From NCBI GenBank assembly GCA_034387635.1, contig JAOANU010000016.1, positions 900,211 to 964,210 on the forward strand: 64,000 bases of DNA, in the 5' to 3' direction. How positions within the stretch are numbered: position 1 is the stretch's first letter; each line of letters begins with the position of its first letter. The DNA comes from Rhodosporidiobolus odoratus. Its lineage: Eukaryota > Basidiomycota > Microbotryomycetes > Sporidiobolales > Sporidiobolaceae. The notes beneath the pieces are model-generated. The model was given only the letters and a program-made list of their open reading frames with translations, had not been told where the DNA came from and did not search any database. The translations under genes were made by a program, and so were the position numbers. Of the stretch, positions 1-12,285 are shown in pieces.

Positions 1-398
1 GGCGCCGCACTGAGGAGGGCGAAGGAAAGGCAAGTTGAGAAGGTCAGCCAGATATCTTCGGTAGCCTTGTGGCAGATGGGAAGCATGGGTGAGGGCGGAC
101 GCCGCAGATGGCGAGAGACAGTATACTACGAAAGCCGAAGCGGAGGAGGCGGTACGGGGCAGGGCTGAGGTAGAATGAAAACGGGAGGAGGGCAAGAAAG
201 GAAGAGACGCACGGCAGACAGGCAAGACTCGACGGTACTGTTGGCAGACAAAGCGTTCGGAAGAGCGTGGCCACCGAACTTGTTGTCCTGCCAGCATCCA
301 GCAGCCTGCCACCCGTCAACTTGGCGGACGGCGGCGGTTGCGCCAGCGGAGACGAGACTGGCAGAGCCAGCGAGGAGGGCGAGCATGTTGCAGTGCAT
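1..398 (-). CDS. Secreted WSC-domain protein, left-arm copy (5' part only)
   Basis: Exon 1 (398-213) starts at an ATG followed by a hydrophobic signal-peptide-like stretch (LALLAGSASLVSA). It then enters a WSC-type cysteine-rich domain (GCWQDNKFGG, then STVESCLSA). A donor GTGCGT at 212 and an acceptor CTCAG before position 9 bound an intron of about 203 nt. Exon 2 begins with TGCGGCGCC and leaves the window. WSC domains bind carbohydrate and occur in fungal cell-wall stress sensors and secreted glycan-binding proteins. Unlike the copy at 43232, this exon reads CAA where that copy has TAA and keeps the GGTGGC that copy lacks, so the visible part is intact. Whether the rest of the gene is intact cannot be seen. 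Confidence 0.7.
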
Positions 399-1085
399 GG
401 CGACGAGGTGTGGAAAAGGCGAGGAGGCGGAAAGTGAGGAGAGTGGTGACGGCGTGAGTGAGATAATATGAAGGAGAAAAGAGAGATGAAGAAGGCGATG
501 TCGCGTTGAAAAAGCTGGCAGCGCTCAGACAGCAGCGCAGATTGCCGTCGACATGATCGCCATAGAGCGTACCTACGCACATGCAAATCCGCACTGTGTC
601 GACGGTTGGACTCCTGCGTGGCTTGGAGAAGCGATCGACCTTTGGGAGGAGTACCGTGCTCTCGGGAGTTGCCTTTGACGGCGGGCAGGTCAAAACAGGA
701 TTCGGGAGTCGGTCAGTGCGGAGGCTGTTCTAGACGGCATGAGACTATTCGTCGAGGATGCACGATCGAGAATTCAATGTAGAAGACACATTTGCTCCGG
801 CCTTTCTGGAAGGACGGGTCTGCGGAACAATGGAATGAGCACGGGCCTCGCGAGCGATGCGACGAAGAAGCGGCACCCGGCACTGCAAGTAGAGACAGTG
901 ATCATTGGACTATTTTACAGAGGAAGTCCGGCCGCAATGTCGCTCGGGAAAGCGCCAGTCAAACGCGAGTAGGAGCGGGCGCATTGTTGTCCGGCTTGGA
1001 GTAAAGCGCGCTCTGCCACTATACACGCGGCAAGGACAGATCTCTCCAAGATATGAATGACGGTCTACGAGAGACCAAGACGTGC
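399..1085. other. Intergenic, WSC promoter side / POP3 3' side (left arm)
   Basis: No gene supported. It contains the upstream region of the minus-strand WSC gene and the downstream region of the minus-strand POP3 copy. Alignable patches to 42511-43231 exist (for example the gatttgcat block near 580), but overall similarity is far below that of the neighbouring POP3-DPH1 core. Confidence 0.6.
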
Positions 1086-2937
1086 CTAGTCCCCCGCTAC
1101 GTAGACGTCCGCCCTTTCCTGCTCCGCCTTGCCGTCATCCAGCTTGCGGCGCTGTGCCTGTCGTGCCGCGTCTTTCCATTCCCTTTTCTGCTTCTTCTTG
1201 GCGATGTTGGCTGCCTTGGGGTTGAGAGGCGCCGAAATGCGGACGTGCTTGATGTGAGTAGGGATGAAACGGCTGGATGGGGTGTTTGCGGCTGCGACGA
1301 AACGAGCTGGAGTGGATGGGAGCGGGTTTGAAACATGCGGGACAAGCCATGACGCGTTCAGCGGAGTAGTGGACTGCTCAACCAGGGAAAGTAGGGAAGA
1401 GATGCCGAGGGCGGAGGACTGCAAAAAGATACAGTCATGCCTTGCGATCGATTGTGGCGAAAGGTGAGAGCACGTACCGAAAGACCAATCGCTGCTACCC
1501 TTCGCAGGCCCAGTGCGTCTGCGAGTTTCCTTTCCGCCCCTACATCGAGCGGGACGATAAGTACCTTCGTCCCAACCGGTCTCTTCTCGGTTCCTTTCTC
1601 GCCCATCACGACATCTTCTGCTCCTTCGCTTGGCGCAGCATGCCTCAAGACGGAGTCGAGCGCCTCCTGTACGCCGTTGGCCGCAGCAACGAGACTGGGG
1701 AGATGGGCGACGAGGGAAGGCGGGTTGATGTCCGGTTTGCAGACGAAGACGAGATCGACAAGAGGGGTGGTCGGAGCTTCCGGCTGATTCGGAATCTCTC
1801 CCTCAACGGTTGAAGGCCCGACATGGGAAGGGCCGGTAATGAGTTTCTCGTCGCCATTAGCTTGTCCAACTTGCCCCGGTTTCTTCGCCTGCGCGGTCTC
1901 GCCCTTCGTGCTGCCTGTGCTGCCCTTCTTGGCAGTGGGCATTGGCTTCAGCCGACGTGCCTCCGAGTTTACGAGCATCTGCCAGCTTCCGCTGGTCGTC
2001 GCGGGTGGCAGGAGGTAAGGCGGTGCAGAGTTGGGCGACGGAGAAGGAGCGGGGTGAGACGCAAATTTATAGGCCGCCAGAGAGCGTAAAGACGGCGGAG
2101 CCCGAACGACGTGCGCGCCAGGAGGGATTGCGCTCGGGATAGAGGACGACTTGCGACGACGCTGGCGGGGCCGCCCAGGTGCCCGAGGCATCTCGACTGG
2201 TGCAGCTTCGAGAGGTGCAGCGGCGGCATCGCCGAGCTCCCACCTGCCCCATCGAACTCGAGTCTCGAGTGCCCTGGTCACCTCGTTGATCCCTACGACC
2301 AGATGCGAGAGGACGGCGGGTGGTGGCAAGGGGGGCGGCGAGCCTGTCTTGTCGGTCACCGCGTGTGCCTTGGAATCGGGTATGTCATAGGTCTGGGAGG
2401 ATCGGGTGGTAAGGGAATGAACAGAGGAGGAAGAGGCGGTGGGAGGGCCGTCCGTGTCGACGAGTTGTGGAGGCGCTTCTGCACGTTGTGATTCCACCGT
2501 CAGTGACTGCCTGACTCGTACTTACAGAGACCCGCACCTTCGGCTGTATCCGCTGCCTTTTTTTGCTTCTCTGCACTGTTCCCAGACGGGCGATTCTTTC
2601 CTCTCCGTCTCGCATGCTCGTCTAGCCTCCAGTCTGCGATGCTCCGTCCGTCTTCAGCTGTCGACTCGGACAGCAAGGTGAGGAGTTCATCGAGAATAGC
2701 CTGACGAGTTGCAGAAGGAAGGGGAGGCCTGTCGAGGAAGAAAGTGTCAACAATCATGACGGTACAAGAGGGAGAAGGGGAAACGTACCACTGTACACTG
2801 AGAGGATTGTTCAATACTGTCCTATAGACAGTCTTGCGTTGTTCACTTTGTCCAGTTGAAGAGTTTCCCTTTGAACGAGAGCGGACTGAAGTTCCAACGT
2901 CGGCCGTACGAGCAGCGTCGGCTGCATGGGGTGGCAT
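1086..2937 (-). CDS. POP3: RNase P / RNase MRP subunit POP3-like, left-arm copy
   Basis: Four exons with the same structure as the right-arm copy at 40659: start at 2937, introns near 2789-2730, 2540-2480 and 1480-1420, stop at 1086. POP3 is a protein subunit of RNase P and RNase MRP, which process pre-tRNA and pre-rRNA in the nucleus and nucleolus. The family assignment rests on the order of blocks VVGINEVTRALE, LVFVCKPDINPPSLVAHLP and VLIVPLDVGAERKLADALG, and a basic C-terminus (NPKAANIAKKKQKREW). The frame is open throughout, so this copy could be functional. It differs from the right copy in a patch near 1900-1950 and in the last ~15 residues. It is divergent from the DPH1 copy at 3091. 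Confidence 0.72.
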
Positions 2938-3090
2938 CCTGACTGTAATACTGTACTCTGTTTAACGCTTTCCAACCTGCGCAAGTCGACGTGAGGGATC
3001 GAAGCAACAAAAAGTTGGACTCCAATTCTTCATCTCTTACGTCGAATATCGACTTTACAACCCCACAAGCAGAGTAAGGGATTCGCTAGG
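2938..3090. promoter_or_regulatory. Shared divergent promoter POP3 / DPH1 (left arm)
   Basis: Only 153 bp separate the start codons of the divergent POP3 (minus) and DPH1 (plus) copies, so both must initiate within or near this interval. It is almost identical to 40506-40658, so the copies should share cis-control. No TATA box is evident. Confidence 0.6.
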
Positions 3091-5005
3091 ATGGACCTAA
3101 ACACCCCCCGTGGCCCGCCTGTACCCAAGACTACTCGCAAGCGCTTCGTTGGACGGTCTTCTCCCCGTCCTTCCACTTCCTCATCTTCCAATCCAGTTGT
3201 CGCCCTTCACTCGCTCAAACAGAAGGAAGAAGTCGACCCGCTGCTAGAAGCTGCCGTCTCCGCCCTCTTGCCAGCCAACTACAACTTTGAAGTGGCCAAG
3301 TCGGTCGCCCAAATAAAGAAGAACGGGTCAAAGAGGGTCGCACTGCAGATGCCAGAAGGATTGGCCATGTATGGATGCGCTCTGGTGGACGTCATTGAGC
3401 GGTTCAGTGGGGTGGAATGCGTCATCATGGGCGATGTCACCTACGGAGCATGCTGCATCGACGATTACACGGCGAGGGCACTAGGGTGCGACATGATGAT
3501 CCACTACGGCCACAGTTGCCTCGGTGCGTCCTCCCAGTTCGACTCAGACGTCAGAAATAGCGGCTGAGATTCTCCTTTTCTCGGCAGTCCCCGTCGACAC
3601 GACCACCATCAAGACCCTCTACGTTTTCGTGGAAATCTCCGTTGACCGGCCTCACCTCGCCGCCACCGTCCGGCTCAACTTCCCTCACTGCATCCCACCT
3701 CGCTCATCTTCGGCCCTATCGAATGCATCCCTCGCCAAAGGAAAAGGGCCGGAACTGGAGATCTCGATCGAGCCTCCTTCGTCTGCCACCACTTTTTGCA
3801 CCAAGTGTGCCTCTTCCGGCTGCTCCTCGACGACAAAGCCGGACACACAGGAGGCGGCGGATGCAACTGTACCCAAGACCACCAAGCTGGCCGTAGTGGG
3901 GACAATCCAGTTCGTCGCAGCGGTACAAGGCTTGAAAGCGGACCTAGAAACGGAGGAAGCGGTTCAGCAACAGCGCCTAGCGATCGAGGCACCACAGACG
4001 GGCACGGAAGGAGCCGAGGCGGAAGCGGGCGCAGATGAGCCAGCGGCAAAGCAGCGCTTCGAGATTGTCGTGCCGCAGGTCAAGCCGCTTTCCCCCGGCG
4101 AAATTCTTGGGTGCACCGCGCCTCGACTGGCACCGGACGTCGATGCTTTGCTGTATGTAGTGTTGCTACTCTTCGCTATGTCACACTGCTTACCTCGGCC
4201 CTCCTCGCAGCTATGTCGGCGACGGTCGCTTCCACCTCGAGTCTATCATGATTGCCAATCCATCCGTCCCTGCCTTCCGTTACGCCCTTACCCTTACACC
4301 AAGCGCCTTTCTCGCGAGCTGTACGATCACGAGGAGATGCGGCAAGTACGAGGGCAAGCGGTGGCGACGGCGAGGGATAGCTTGACGGTTGCGCCGAAAG
4401 AGGGCGACCGGAAGGACGCTTGGGCGGTTGTGTTGGGCACACTTGGCCGACAGGGGAATTTGCGGGTGCTCAAGGTGAGCTACCTCTTCCCACCTTCGAC
4501 CCTTGCGAGGACTCGGCTGACTCTCCCTTTAATACAGTCTGTCACGAAACACCTTGAAGCGCCTCCTTCAGCCAGTTCGACAGCACTCATCCCCTCCTCT
4601 CCCCTTTCCTCCACACCCTTCATCCCCATCCTACTCTCCGAACTCTCCCCCGCCAAACTCGCTCTCCTGACCGGCATCTCAACCATCGTCCAAACCTCCT
4701 GCCCACGCCTCTCTATCGACTGGGGGTACGCTTTTTCGCGCCCCCTCCTCTCACCCTACGAAGCCGCCGTCGCTCTCGGCGTTCACGGCGCTCGAGGGTG
4801 GAAAGACATGGGTCTAGGTGAGGGAGAACGGGCCAAAACGCTCGAGAATGGGAGGAGGGGGGAAGAGGATTACCCGATGGACTTTTATGCGGATGGGAGT
4901 CTGGGAGAGTGGACGCCGAGGTTTGGGATGGGGGTTAGGAGGGCGGGTGGGGAGAAGGGGAGACCGGTGCCGAAGAGTAGGAGGGCGGCGAGGGCGACGG
5001 CGTAG
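3091..5005 (+). pseudogene. DPH1: DPH1 copy broken by a 5-nt frameshift
   Basis: Same four-exon layout as the right-arm copy (38596-40505), nearly identical to it, and starting at the same Met. In exon 3 this copy reads ttacGCCCTTacccttacacc where the right copy reads ttacGacccttacacc, a net insertion of 5 nt at about 4285-4289. The right copy there encodes the FRYDPY block typical of the Dph1/Dph2 family. Here the frame shifts to FRYALTLTP and stops at a TGA near 4384, before the third cluster cysteine (QTSCPRL) and the whole C-terminal third. The rest of the sequence is preserved up to the old stop, so the lesion is recent. Substitutions include G for D at residue 7. Loss of function is inferred from the frame, not tested. 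Confidence 0.85.
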
Positions 5006-6496
5006 AAAACGGCAAATTTGTCAGGTGCGCCCTTCTCTGAAGGATTCACGGGAGAGGCATATCGAGACTCTTTACGGTATGCATCGTCAATCGCGCCGCC
5101 TCGTCGCAGACGATTACTAGTTGATTGGAAGTCTTTTGCTGCCCTTGCCCACGTGCTACAGAGCTCCCGGGAGAATGCCGAGCGCAATTGAGCCAGTAGA
5201 GACGACGAGCACAGGACGTCGCTAGGAGCGCTGAGCTGTGTTCATTGAGAGTCGCAAAAGCGACCCGCAAAGGAGAGTAGCAGGGCTGTCTTGCAGGCGC
5301 CAGAGGGACCGAGAAGAGCAAGAAAAGCGTATGCACAAGGGCAAGGCAAAGGAGCAACGGGGTGAGCCATCCCCCAGTGCTTGTCTAGCCAAGACGCCTC
5401 ATATGTCCTTCCATCCTCGACGCTTGCCTGAACCCAAACACCAACCTTGCGACCCGAAGAATCTCAGTCGTCCGTATCTCAGCACCCCAACCCGCCCCGC
5501 CTCCCCGAAGGGAAACGAGGCGAGGGGACTCTGCTAATGTAGATAAGAATAAAAGAGTATGATCATCATTGTGATTCTTCGGGTCGCCTGGGTTTGGTGT
5601 CTGAGGGCGGGAGGAGAAGGAGGAGTAGTCATCGCGCGAGGGTTGACCATTGCCTGAGCGAGTGGTGAGAAGCGGAAGCTGAGCATGAAGGAGGAGCGAA
5701 TAGATGCCTCTGCGGACTCGCGAGGTCGCGTACTGAGGTTGAGGGTGATGTCGAAAAGTCGACCAAGATGGCGGCTGGTAGCGGGAACGACGGCCGACGG
5801 GACAGAGCTGGCAAGTTGTTCAGATTGGCGAGATTGTGCCATGCGTGCATGCTGGACTATCAGACAAGGGAGCGAAATCGGAGAGGGAGAAGGGAAAGGG
5901 AGAAGGAGGAAGAGAGGAAGAGAGGACAAGCTGGGGGGAAGGCGAAGGCACTTTGGTCTTTCCACACCTCAGTGTCCGCGTGATCCAGGCGTACGCTATA
6001 CTCAACCAGCTTGCTGTCAAAGCTATCCAGTGCTGACCCTTGATACTTGTCCATACTCCACCGCCTTGAATTATCCCCTCCCCTTCGACATCGAATTCTC
6101 CCCCCGCCATTTCGACTCGCTCATCTCCCTCACTCGGCACCCTGCAGTTGGTAGGCTGCTTTTACTCAATATAGACGACACTCGGCGGACCCTTGAATGC
6201 ACATCGGGAGTCGGCGAGCAGGGCGGCAGGGGCGTCGTCGAGCTTGGATGGGCAGAGGGCGAATGGACGGCAGCAGCGACATGGGGAGGCTATGCACTGC
6301 CGAGAAGGCTTGGGGAAAATGCTGCTGGCGCGAGCTGCAGCACGCTGGAGGAAGAATCGGGCGAGGAGGACGCAATACGGCCAATCCGCCATTCACTACC
6401 ACTGCGCCCGCCAACCTCAGCTACACTCGCTAACTCCCTCTCTCCTCCCCTGTTCCTCCTTTCGCCCCTTTCCGCGACTCTTTGCGCAACAGCAAC
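5006..6496. other. Intergenic between DPH1 pseudogene and RPS18
   Basis: The inverted-repeat homology ends at 5005. No gene is convincingly supported. Short minus-strand open stretches lie between about 5534 and 6054, one beginning MDKYQGSALDSFDSKLVEYS, followed by donor-like gtacgc. They could be exons of a small unrecognised gene divergent from RPS18, but I could not join them into a family I know. The last few hundred bases before 6497 are pyrimidine-rich, as expected of a ribosomal-protein promoter and leader. Confidence 0.5.
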
Positions 6497-7407
<911 letters not shown>

Positions 7408-8322
7408 TTGGGTTAAATTCACTTTGGCATCTACCTGTCGTTCGTGCGTGCATCGAAGATTCTTCTCGCTCGCGATGCCATGCACACTCCTTTAAGCGAG
7501 AGAGACTCCCCATGCTCTCACGTCCACGCTGCTGCTTGACCGCCTGTAACCCGCCTCGGTACCCTTCCTCGCTACCCTTCCTTTCTCGTGCTTCCGTCGC
7601 TCCCTCTCTCCTTCGTGCGTCTCGTTTATCGCTATCCATCGATTCATCGATCTTGTTGGAACACCGTGCTGAACAACGGAGTTGCCGTCGACCCTCCTTT
7701 TCTCCCGAAGTCTATTATCTTCTTCCGCTCGATCGGGCTCGTAGCATACGCAATCCACAATCCACGATCTTTCCTACCTGTCAGTTCAGCAGCGCGCAAT
7801 AGCCGCGCGCGAGTCGCCATTGTTGTTCACGCCGTATGTTTTTTCCGCATTATTGACCTTCTCATCCTGAGTCCGCTCTTCCCTCTGGCTTGGGTGCGCA
7901 GAGCATCATGGTCCGCGCAGCCATACATTGCTGCCTGAGGGGCACAGTACGAGGATTACCGTGAGAGTTTCGTCCGTCCGCACCGTCACAGACTGTTTAC
8001 TGACATTTCTACGCACCTGTGTATACTACTCCGCTAGTGGCCTCTGGTTCTCAGCGCTGCTCAGATACGTCTTCTCCGCTGATCCTGGACCGCAAAAGCA
8101 GACGAAGCGAGAGCGCGAGTCTGGCCGACCTCGCGACTTCCTGTTCTTCCCTCTCTTTCTCTTCTCTTTCACAGCAAACCACCCCTCATGCGTACTACCC
8201 GCTCTAGTCGCCCCAATAGCTGGTCCATAGTCCACACGCAAAAGGTGCTCAAAGCGCGGGACCACAATCAGCGTCACATCGTCTTCCTCCGCGCGGCACC
8301 CAACGCAGCCGCTTCCTTCGAG
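7408..8322. other. Intergenic downstream of RPS18
   Basis: Pyrimidine-rich sequence with several acceptor-like tracts and short plus-strand open stretches, such as an ATG at about 7908. No conserved protein is visible. It probably holds the RPS18 3' UTR and the promoter and leader of the gene that starts near 8323; an upstream exon of that gene here cannot be excluded. Confidence 0.45.
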
Positions 8323-9525
8323 ATGTCCGTTCTTGTCGACCGCATTCTCGACGAGCGCAGGCCTGCTGAACAAGCACCTCAAGGAGGGTACGCCAACAAG
8401 GCGCACCGCGACTTGGCTGGAGAGTGTCAAGTCATGGCTGAGCAGGTCTGTGCGAGTTTGGGAAGCCAGGACAGGGAGGCTGAAGTCAGGATCGCGGTAC
8501 GTTAACCACTGCTTCTGCGTTGCCCCGTCTTTCCTGACTTGTTCGCGTCCAGCTCGCGGCCGCAGGTATTCCTGCTGCAGCCCTCGGCTCCGCCAGCGAC
8601 TTGCTTTTCCTTCCGACCCTCCGCCTCGCCGTTCAGACGGATAGGTATAAAAAAGACAACCCTGTCGTCGAGCAGGTGCTCAGGTTGAAACGGTGGATCG
8701 TTATTTCCACGCAAGATGACTTCGGTGAAGTATCGATCAATGTTCTCGGTAAGTCAAACTCCCCTCAACTCAACACCGTGGTCCCGCTCATCCATAGTGA
8801 ATCGGCCAGATTCCATCCTCACTCACGAGCTCGACATTCGCTTCGACAACGCCTGTGCTCAAGCCGAAGAAGCCGACGCCCGCGGCTACGATACCTGGGT
8901 GAACACCATTAACAATATTGTCGACCCTTACAAGCTGTCGATGGCCAAGATTCTCCTCGTAGCCGTCGTTGACGCCTTCAACGAAGAGGCTGACAACGTG
9001 GCGACACTCCCGTCAGATCTACAAGTTCGTGCTAAGTTCCAGGAGTTGCTTCATCGCGGATACGGCGGACACTAGGATAGTACGCTTCGCCTTCACTTGC
9101 CATTGCGGATACATTAACCTGGACTCTATATGCCACCGCTCTAGTCGACTGGTTCTGCCGCTTCCGCCGCTTCCAGCCCGAAGACCCTGGTGACGACCGG
9201 CTCGCCGAGCCGAATGGTCACTATGTCCGGTGCGATTTCGTCCGCTGTGACATTACGAGAGGCAACAAGGAGACAAGCATCATCGTCTTACTGCGTGCGT
9301 ACGAAGAAGACGGCGGCCAAGAGGAAGACTTCGATGATGCCGTCGATGGATTCATCGACGACACTCTGGACCTTGTTCGTGCGTAGTCGGCGAGTGGTGA
9401 CGACCAGTCTCTCAGGTCAGCTGTCGAAGCGATCAACCAGCTCAAACTGGCACCGAAGCCCCGTCTCGGCGGACGGATCTCGAAACCACCTCTTTGCCCA
9501 CCTGCGGTTTCTTTCTTTCCCGTCA

Positions 9526-9556
<31 letters not shown>

Positions 9557-12097
9557 CTCTCTCCCCGCTTCCCGCTACGTCTGCCGAGCTTATAATCTCC
9601 GGGTTATGCTCGCGCATGGCTACCTGCCGGCAATCTCATTGTTGTTCTGGAAGCGCCCGCTGACCCCGAACTATGTTCTCACAAACCCTTACTATGTCGA
9701 CCGTCCCCAACAGGAGCGGGCAATCAGGAGGACTCTTCTGAGCAACATTGGCTGTGCGCGCTTGACGTATGCTGATGTCAGCACCCTCAACCGCGACGAA
9801 GCTGTCTCGGTGCTCTTCAAGCGTGGCGTGACGCTCAAAGATGGCTTGCACGTCGTGCAATCCGAGTATACGAACGCGGTCATCAACAAATTCGATCCTA
9901 CTCCGATGAATGTAAGGCAGTACCAGTCGTACCTACAGGAGCATCACGGTGTGTCGATGCAGCCTACGAGCGCTTTTTTCTCACGTTATCTGCTCTCCAC
10001 TGGGTTTTTGGATCTCTTCGCTACCTGTTCTGCCCATATCAGATGGACACTCGAATGTCTCCCTTGATCATGAGTTTCAGTGCACCATCCGTACGGAGCA
10101 TGATGACGACGATTCGAACGAATACTCTCCGGCTTTTGTGCGTTTTCATACCGTTCCTTTTCTTCCGAAATGGCAACTCTAAGTATTATGTACAGTCTAC
10201 TCTCTCCAATTTACGCATCTGCAGTGTGGCGGAGCATTTCCTCAAGCATCGGCAAGTCAAACCTTCTTTTGACTCGCTCCATCATCACTGCCTCTCTCCG
10301 TCCCTCATTCATGTACTCGCAGTGGCACTTGCTGCAGCGTGGCAGTGCTCGATTTCTCGTGCTGACTCCTGGCTGGCCCATTGCAGTTATCCGCCGGTCA
10401 TCTTCGCGCTTCTTCTTCTCTTCTTCGCCTTTAACACGGCACGTCCAAACTGGCAGAACGCTGCAGACGCTCCTCTCTATGCGATCACGCTGGCTTTTCT
10501 TGCTGCGGCTATCAAGGTGCTACACCGCACTTGGGAGATGCCGTGCCCGTGGCTGAACGCCTCAATTTGCCTTCATACATCATGTTCGCCGGAAGGAAAG
10601 AGCAGGAGTACGAAGCGGCAGTGTGGGGCGCGTCGTTCGAGCTCCCATTATCAAGTACCCCTCTTCATGCCTTACTTTCACCGGTCCATATTGACCAGTT
10701 TGTGCATGCAGACATCCTCGACGCTATGGACCAACCCGACGACCTCGAAGCCGTCCTGACCGGCTCGGAAGCTAAATTCCGCGAGGCTATAAGCAAGCTC
10801 CTGGGCACCGCTGAGACCATGGGCCGACAGGCCGATGATGGGATCAATGCGGCCGACACTGCTCTCGACCCGCTCGACGATCCTCTCACCACGGCCTACA
10901 TCCAACAGCTTTTCGATAACGGTCTTGTCTCGCAACAACGCCTCGACGATTCCTTCACTTCGGTCCGCTCGGCGGAAGACGGAAACTATGCAGTCTCCAA
11001 GAAAGCACTCCACGAAGCTGAGAAGGCCATACTCAAAACTGGCAAAAAGTTGGTCGAAGGTGCGCACTCCTCTTCTCGCAACATCTGCACTCCAAGTCAT
11101 AGCTAGCTCGATAGACCTGGAACATTACGGCGTTGCGTTCATCCTGATTGCGGAAGGCGTCCCAAGCCTGAACTTGCTCAGCACCGAGGTACGGTTGTTG
11201 CTTCTTCCCCACTTTTCATACTCAGGCTGACGACCCGCCGTGTTCAGTCCGCCGTCGAGATCGCCGCCGCTCTGCGTGGCATGAGCCACACTACTTCGAT
11301 CCCGAGTCAGTATTGTCCCCCCTCGACTTGGTTCACATCGTTACTTTTAATACTGATGTCGAGGAAAGCAGTTGAGAATCTCTACGCCCACCTCATCTGC
11401 AGCAAGGTCCACGCTGTCCTCGGCGACAAGCTTGGCTCGTCCATCTGCTACACTGAAGACATTCCTCCAATCAACTTCATCATCTACATGGCAAGCTGTC
11501 CCTCTCAGCGATTTATCCCTTCCTCTTCCGCCGTCACTCGAGATGAGGATTCAACCTAGCAGCATATGCTAAACACCCTGCTCCCCTCAGACCGGCTTCT
11601 CGCTCGACACCATGCCTTTCGACTTGCCATACATCAACAAATCGGCACTTGGCCTCTCACCCTCCCGTCTCAACCACGGTGATAATGGCTATGTCACGGG
11701 CTCTAAGCCTGGGTGCTCTCTCACCTTCGCCGAATTTGACATGAAGTCCACGACATTCGTCGTTGACCCATGGTCGGTGAACTCAGCCGTCCATGGTCCT
11801 CATCCGGAGCAGCTCAAGACCATTGCCACACTTGGCCGCGACGCTCTTGCATGGTGTACGACAGGCGCTGGCGCTGAGGCGGGATCTACATTCGGAATTG
11901 TCGAAGAATTCCTCTCCGCTGATCAGCAGATCTTCCTCCTCAACTCGTTCCGCGGTATCATCAATCGTCACGAGCACCTTCAGGGCGACCCGAAAATCAT
12001 GCAGACGCTGCAAGCTCTCGAGGAGTTCTGCGAGACTGCTATCGCAGGCGACGACGGTAGCGAGATGGTCTGGGAGACGTCTGACGAGAAGGACTGA
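8323..12097 (+). CDS. Unrecognised multi-exon gene with an in-frame UAG
   Basis: I do not recognise this protein. A frame can be carried through introns with good splice sites: exons 8323-8496, 8553-8748, 8798-9079, 9145 to about 9377, about 9424-9951, and further pieces to a stop at 12095-12097. Landmarks are MSVLVDRILDERR, KLSMAKILLVAVVDAFNEE, GHYVRCDFVRCDITRG, GCARLTYADVSTLNRDE, ENLYAHLICSKVHAVLGD and a C-terminus ending MVWETSDEKD. Exon 3 contains TAG at 9073-9075, six bases before the donor at 9080; the frame continues correctly after the intron (IDWFCRFRRFQPEDP). The gene may therefore be a pseudogene, depend on readthrough, or be two genes. Exon 5 runs through a C29 tract as polyproline. 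The intron after IIYM near 11490 would use a GC donor. Exon limits between 10150 and 10560 are uncertain. No known domain is seen. Confidence 0.45.
9526..9554. repeat. C29 homopolymer inside a predicted exon
   Basis: Twenty-nine consecutive C residues. At this length the flanking frame (from about 9430 into 9555 onward) stays open and the tract encodes nine to ten prolines. Any length change not divisible by three would shift the frame. Confidence 0.97.
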
Positions 12098-12285
12098 AGT
12101 ACTGTGTACTGAAGGTGTACGTTTCCTTCCAGCTCCCCCCCCCACTCCAGGTAGCCGAGCTGACCTCCTCTTTAGCGTACCAGGCCGCATGCCTGCTTGT
12201 TCCGATTCACTGCGCTGCCCTCGAACGGTAAAATGTATCTACTAGTACCTTTTTCTCATTCCCTCGTCGCCGCTGCCAATGTCAT

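Larger units (their letters stand above)
1..5005. repeat. Left arm of a large inverted duplication (WSC / POP3 / DPH1)
   Basis: This segment is the reverse complement of 38596-43629. Position 1 pairs with about 43629, and the stop codon at 5003-5005 pairs with the one at 38598-38596, where homology ends abruptly. The arm may continue beyond the left edge, since position 1 lies inside exon 2 of the WSC gene. Identity is uneven by eye: DPH1 and most of POP3 differ by only occasional substitutions, the last ~15 residues of POP3 and the POP3-WSC intergenic sequence are strongly diverged, and WSC exon 1 is roughly 90% identical. This arm carries the broken DPH1 and the intact WSC exon 1. Confidence 0.95.

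Noticed and set aside
44..586. Minus-strand 180-residue open frame in the left arm.
   Set aside because: It runs through the WSC intron and promoter in the wrong frame and has no signal or conserved motif.
9507..9588. C29 tract as an intron pyrimidine tract.
   Set aside because: A gtttct donor and gag acceptor exist, but the phases do not match the flanking frames, while reading straight through does.
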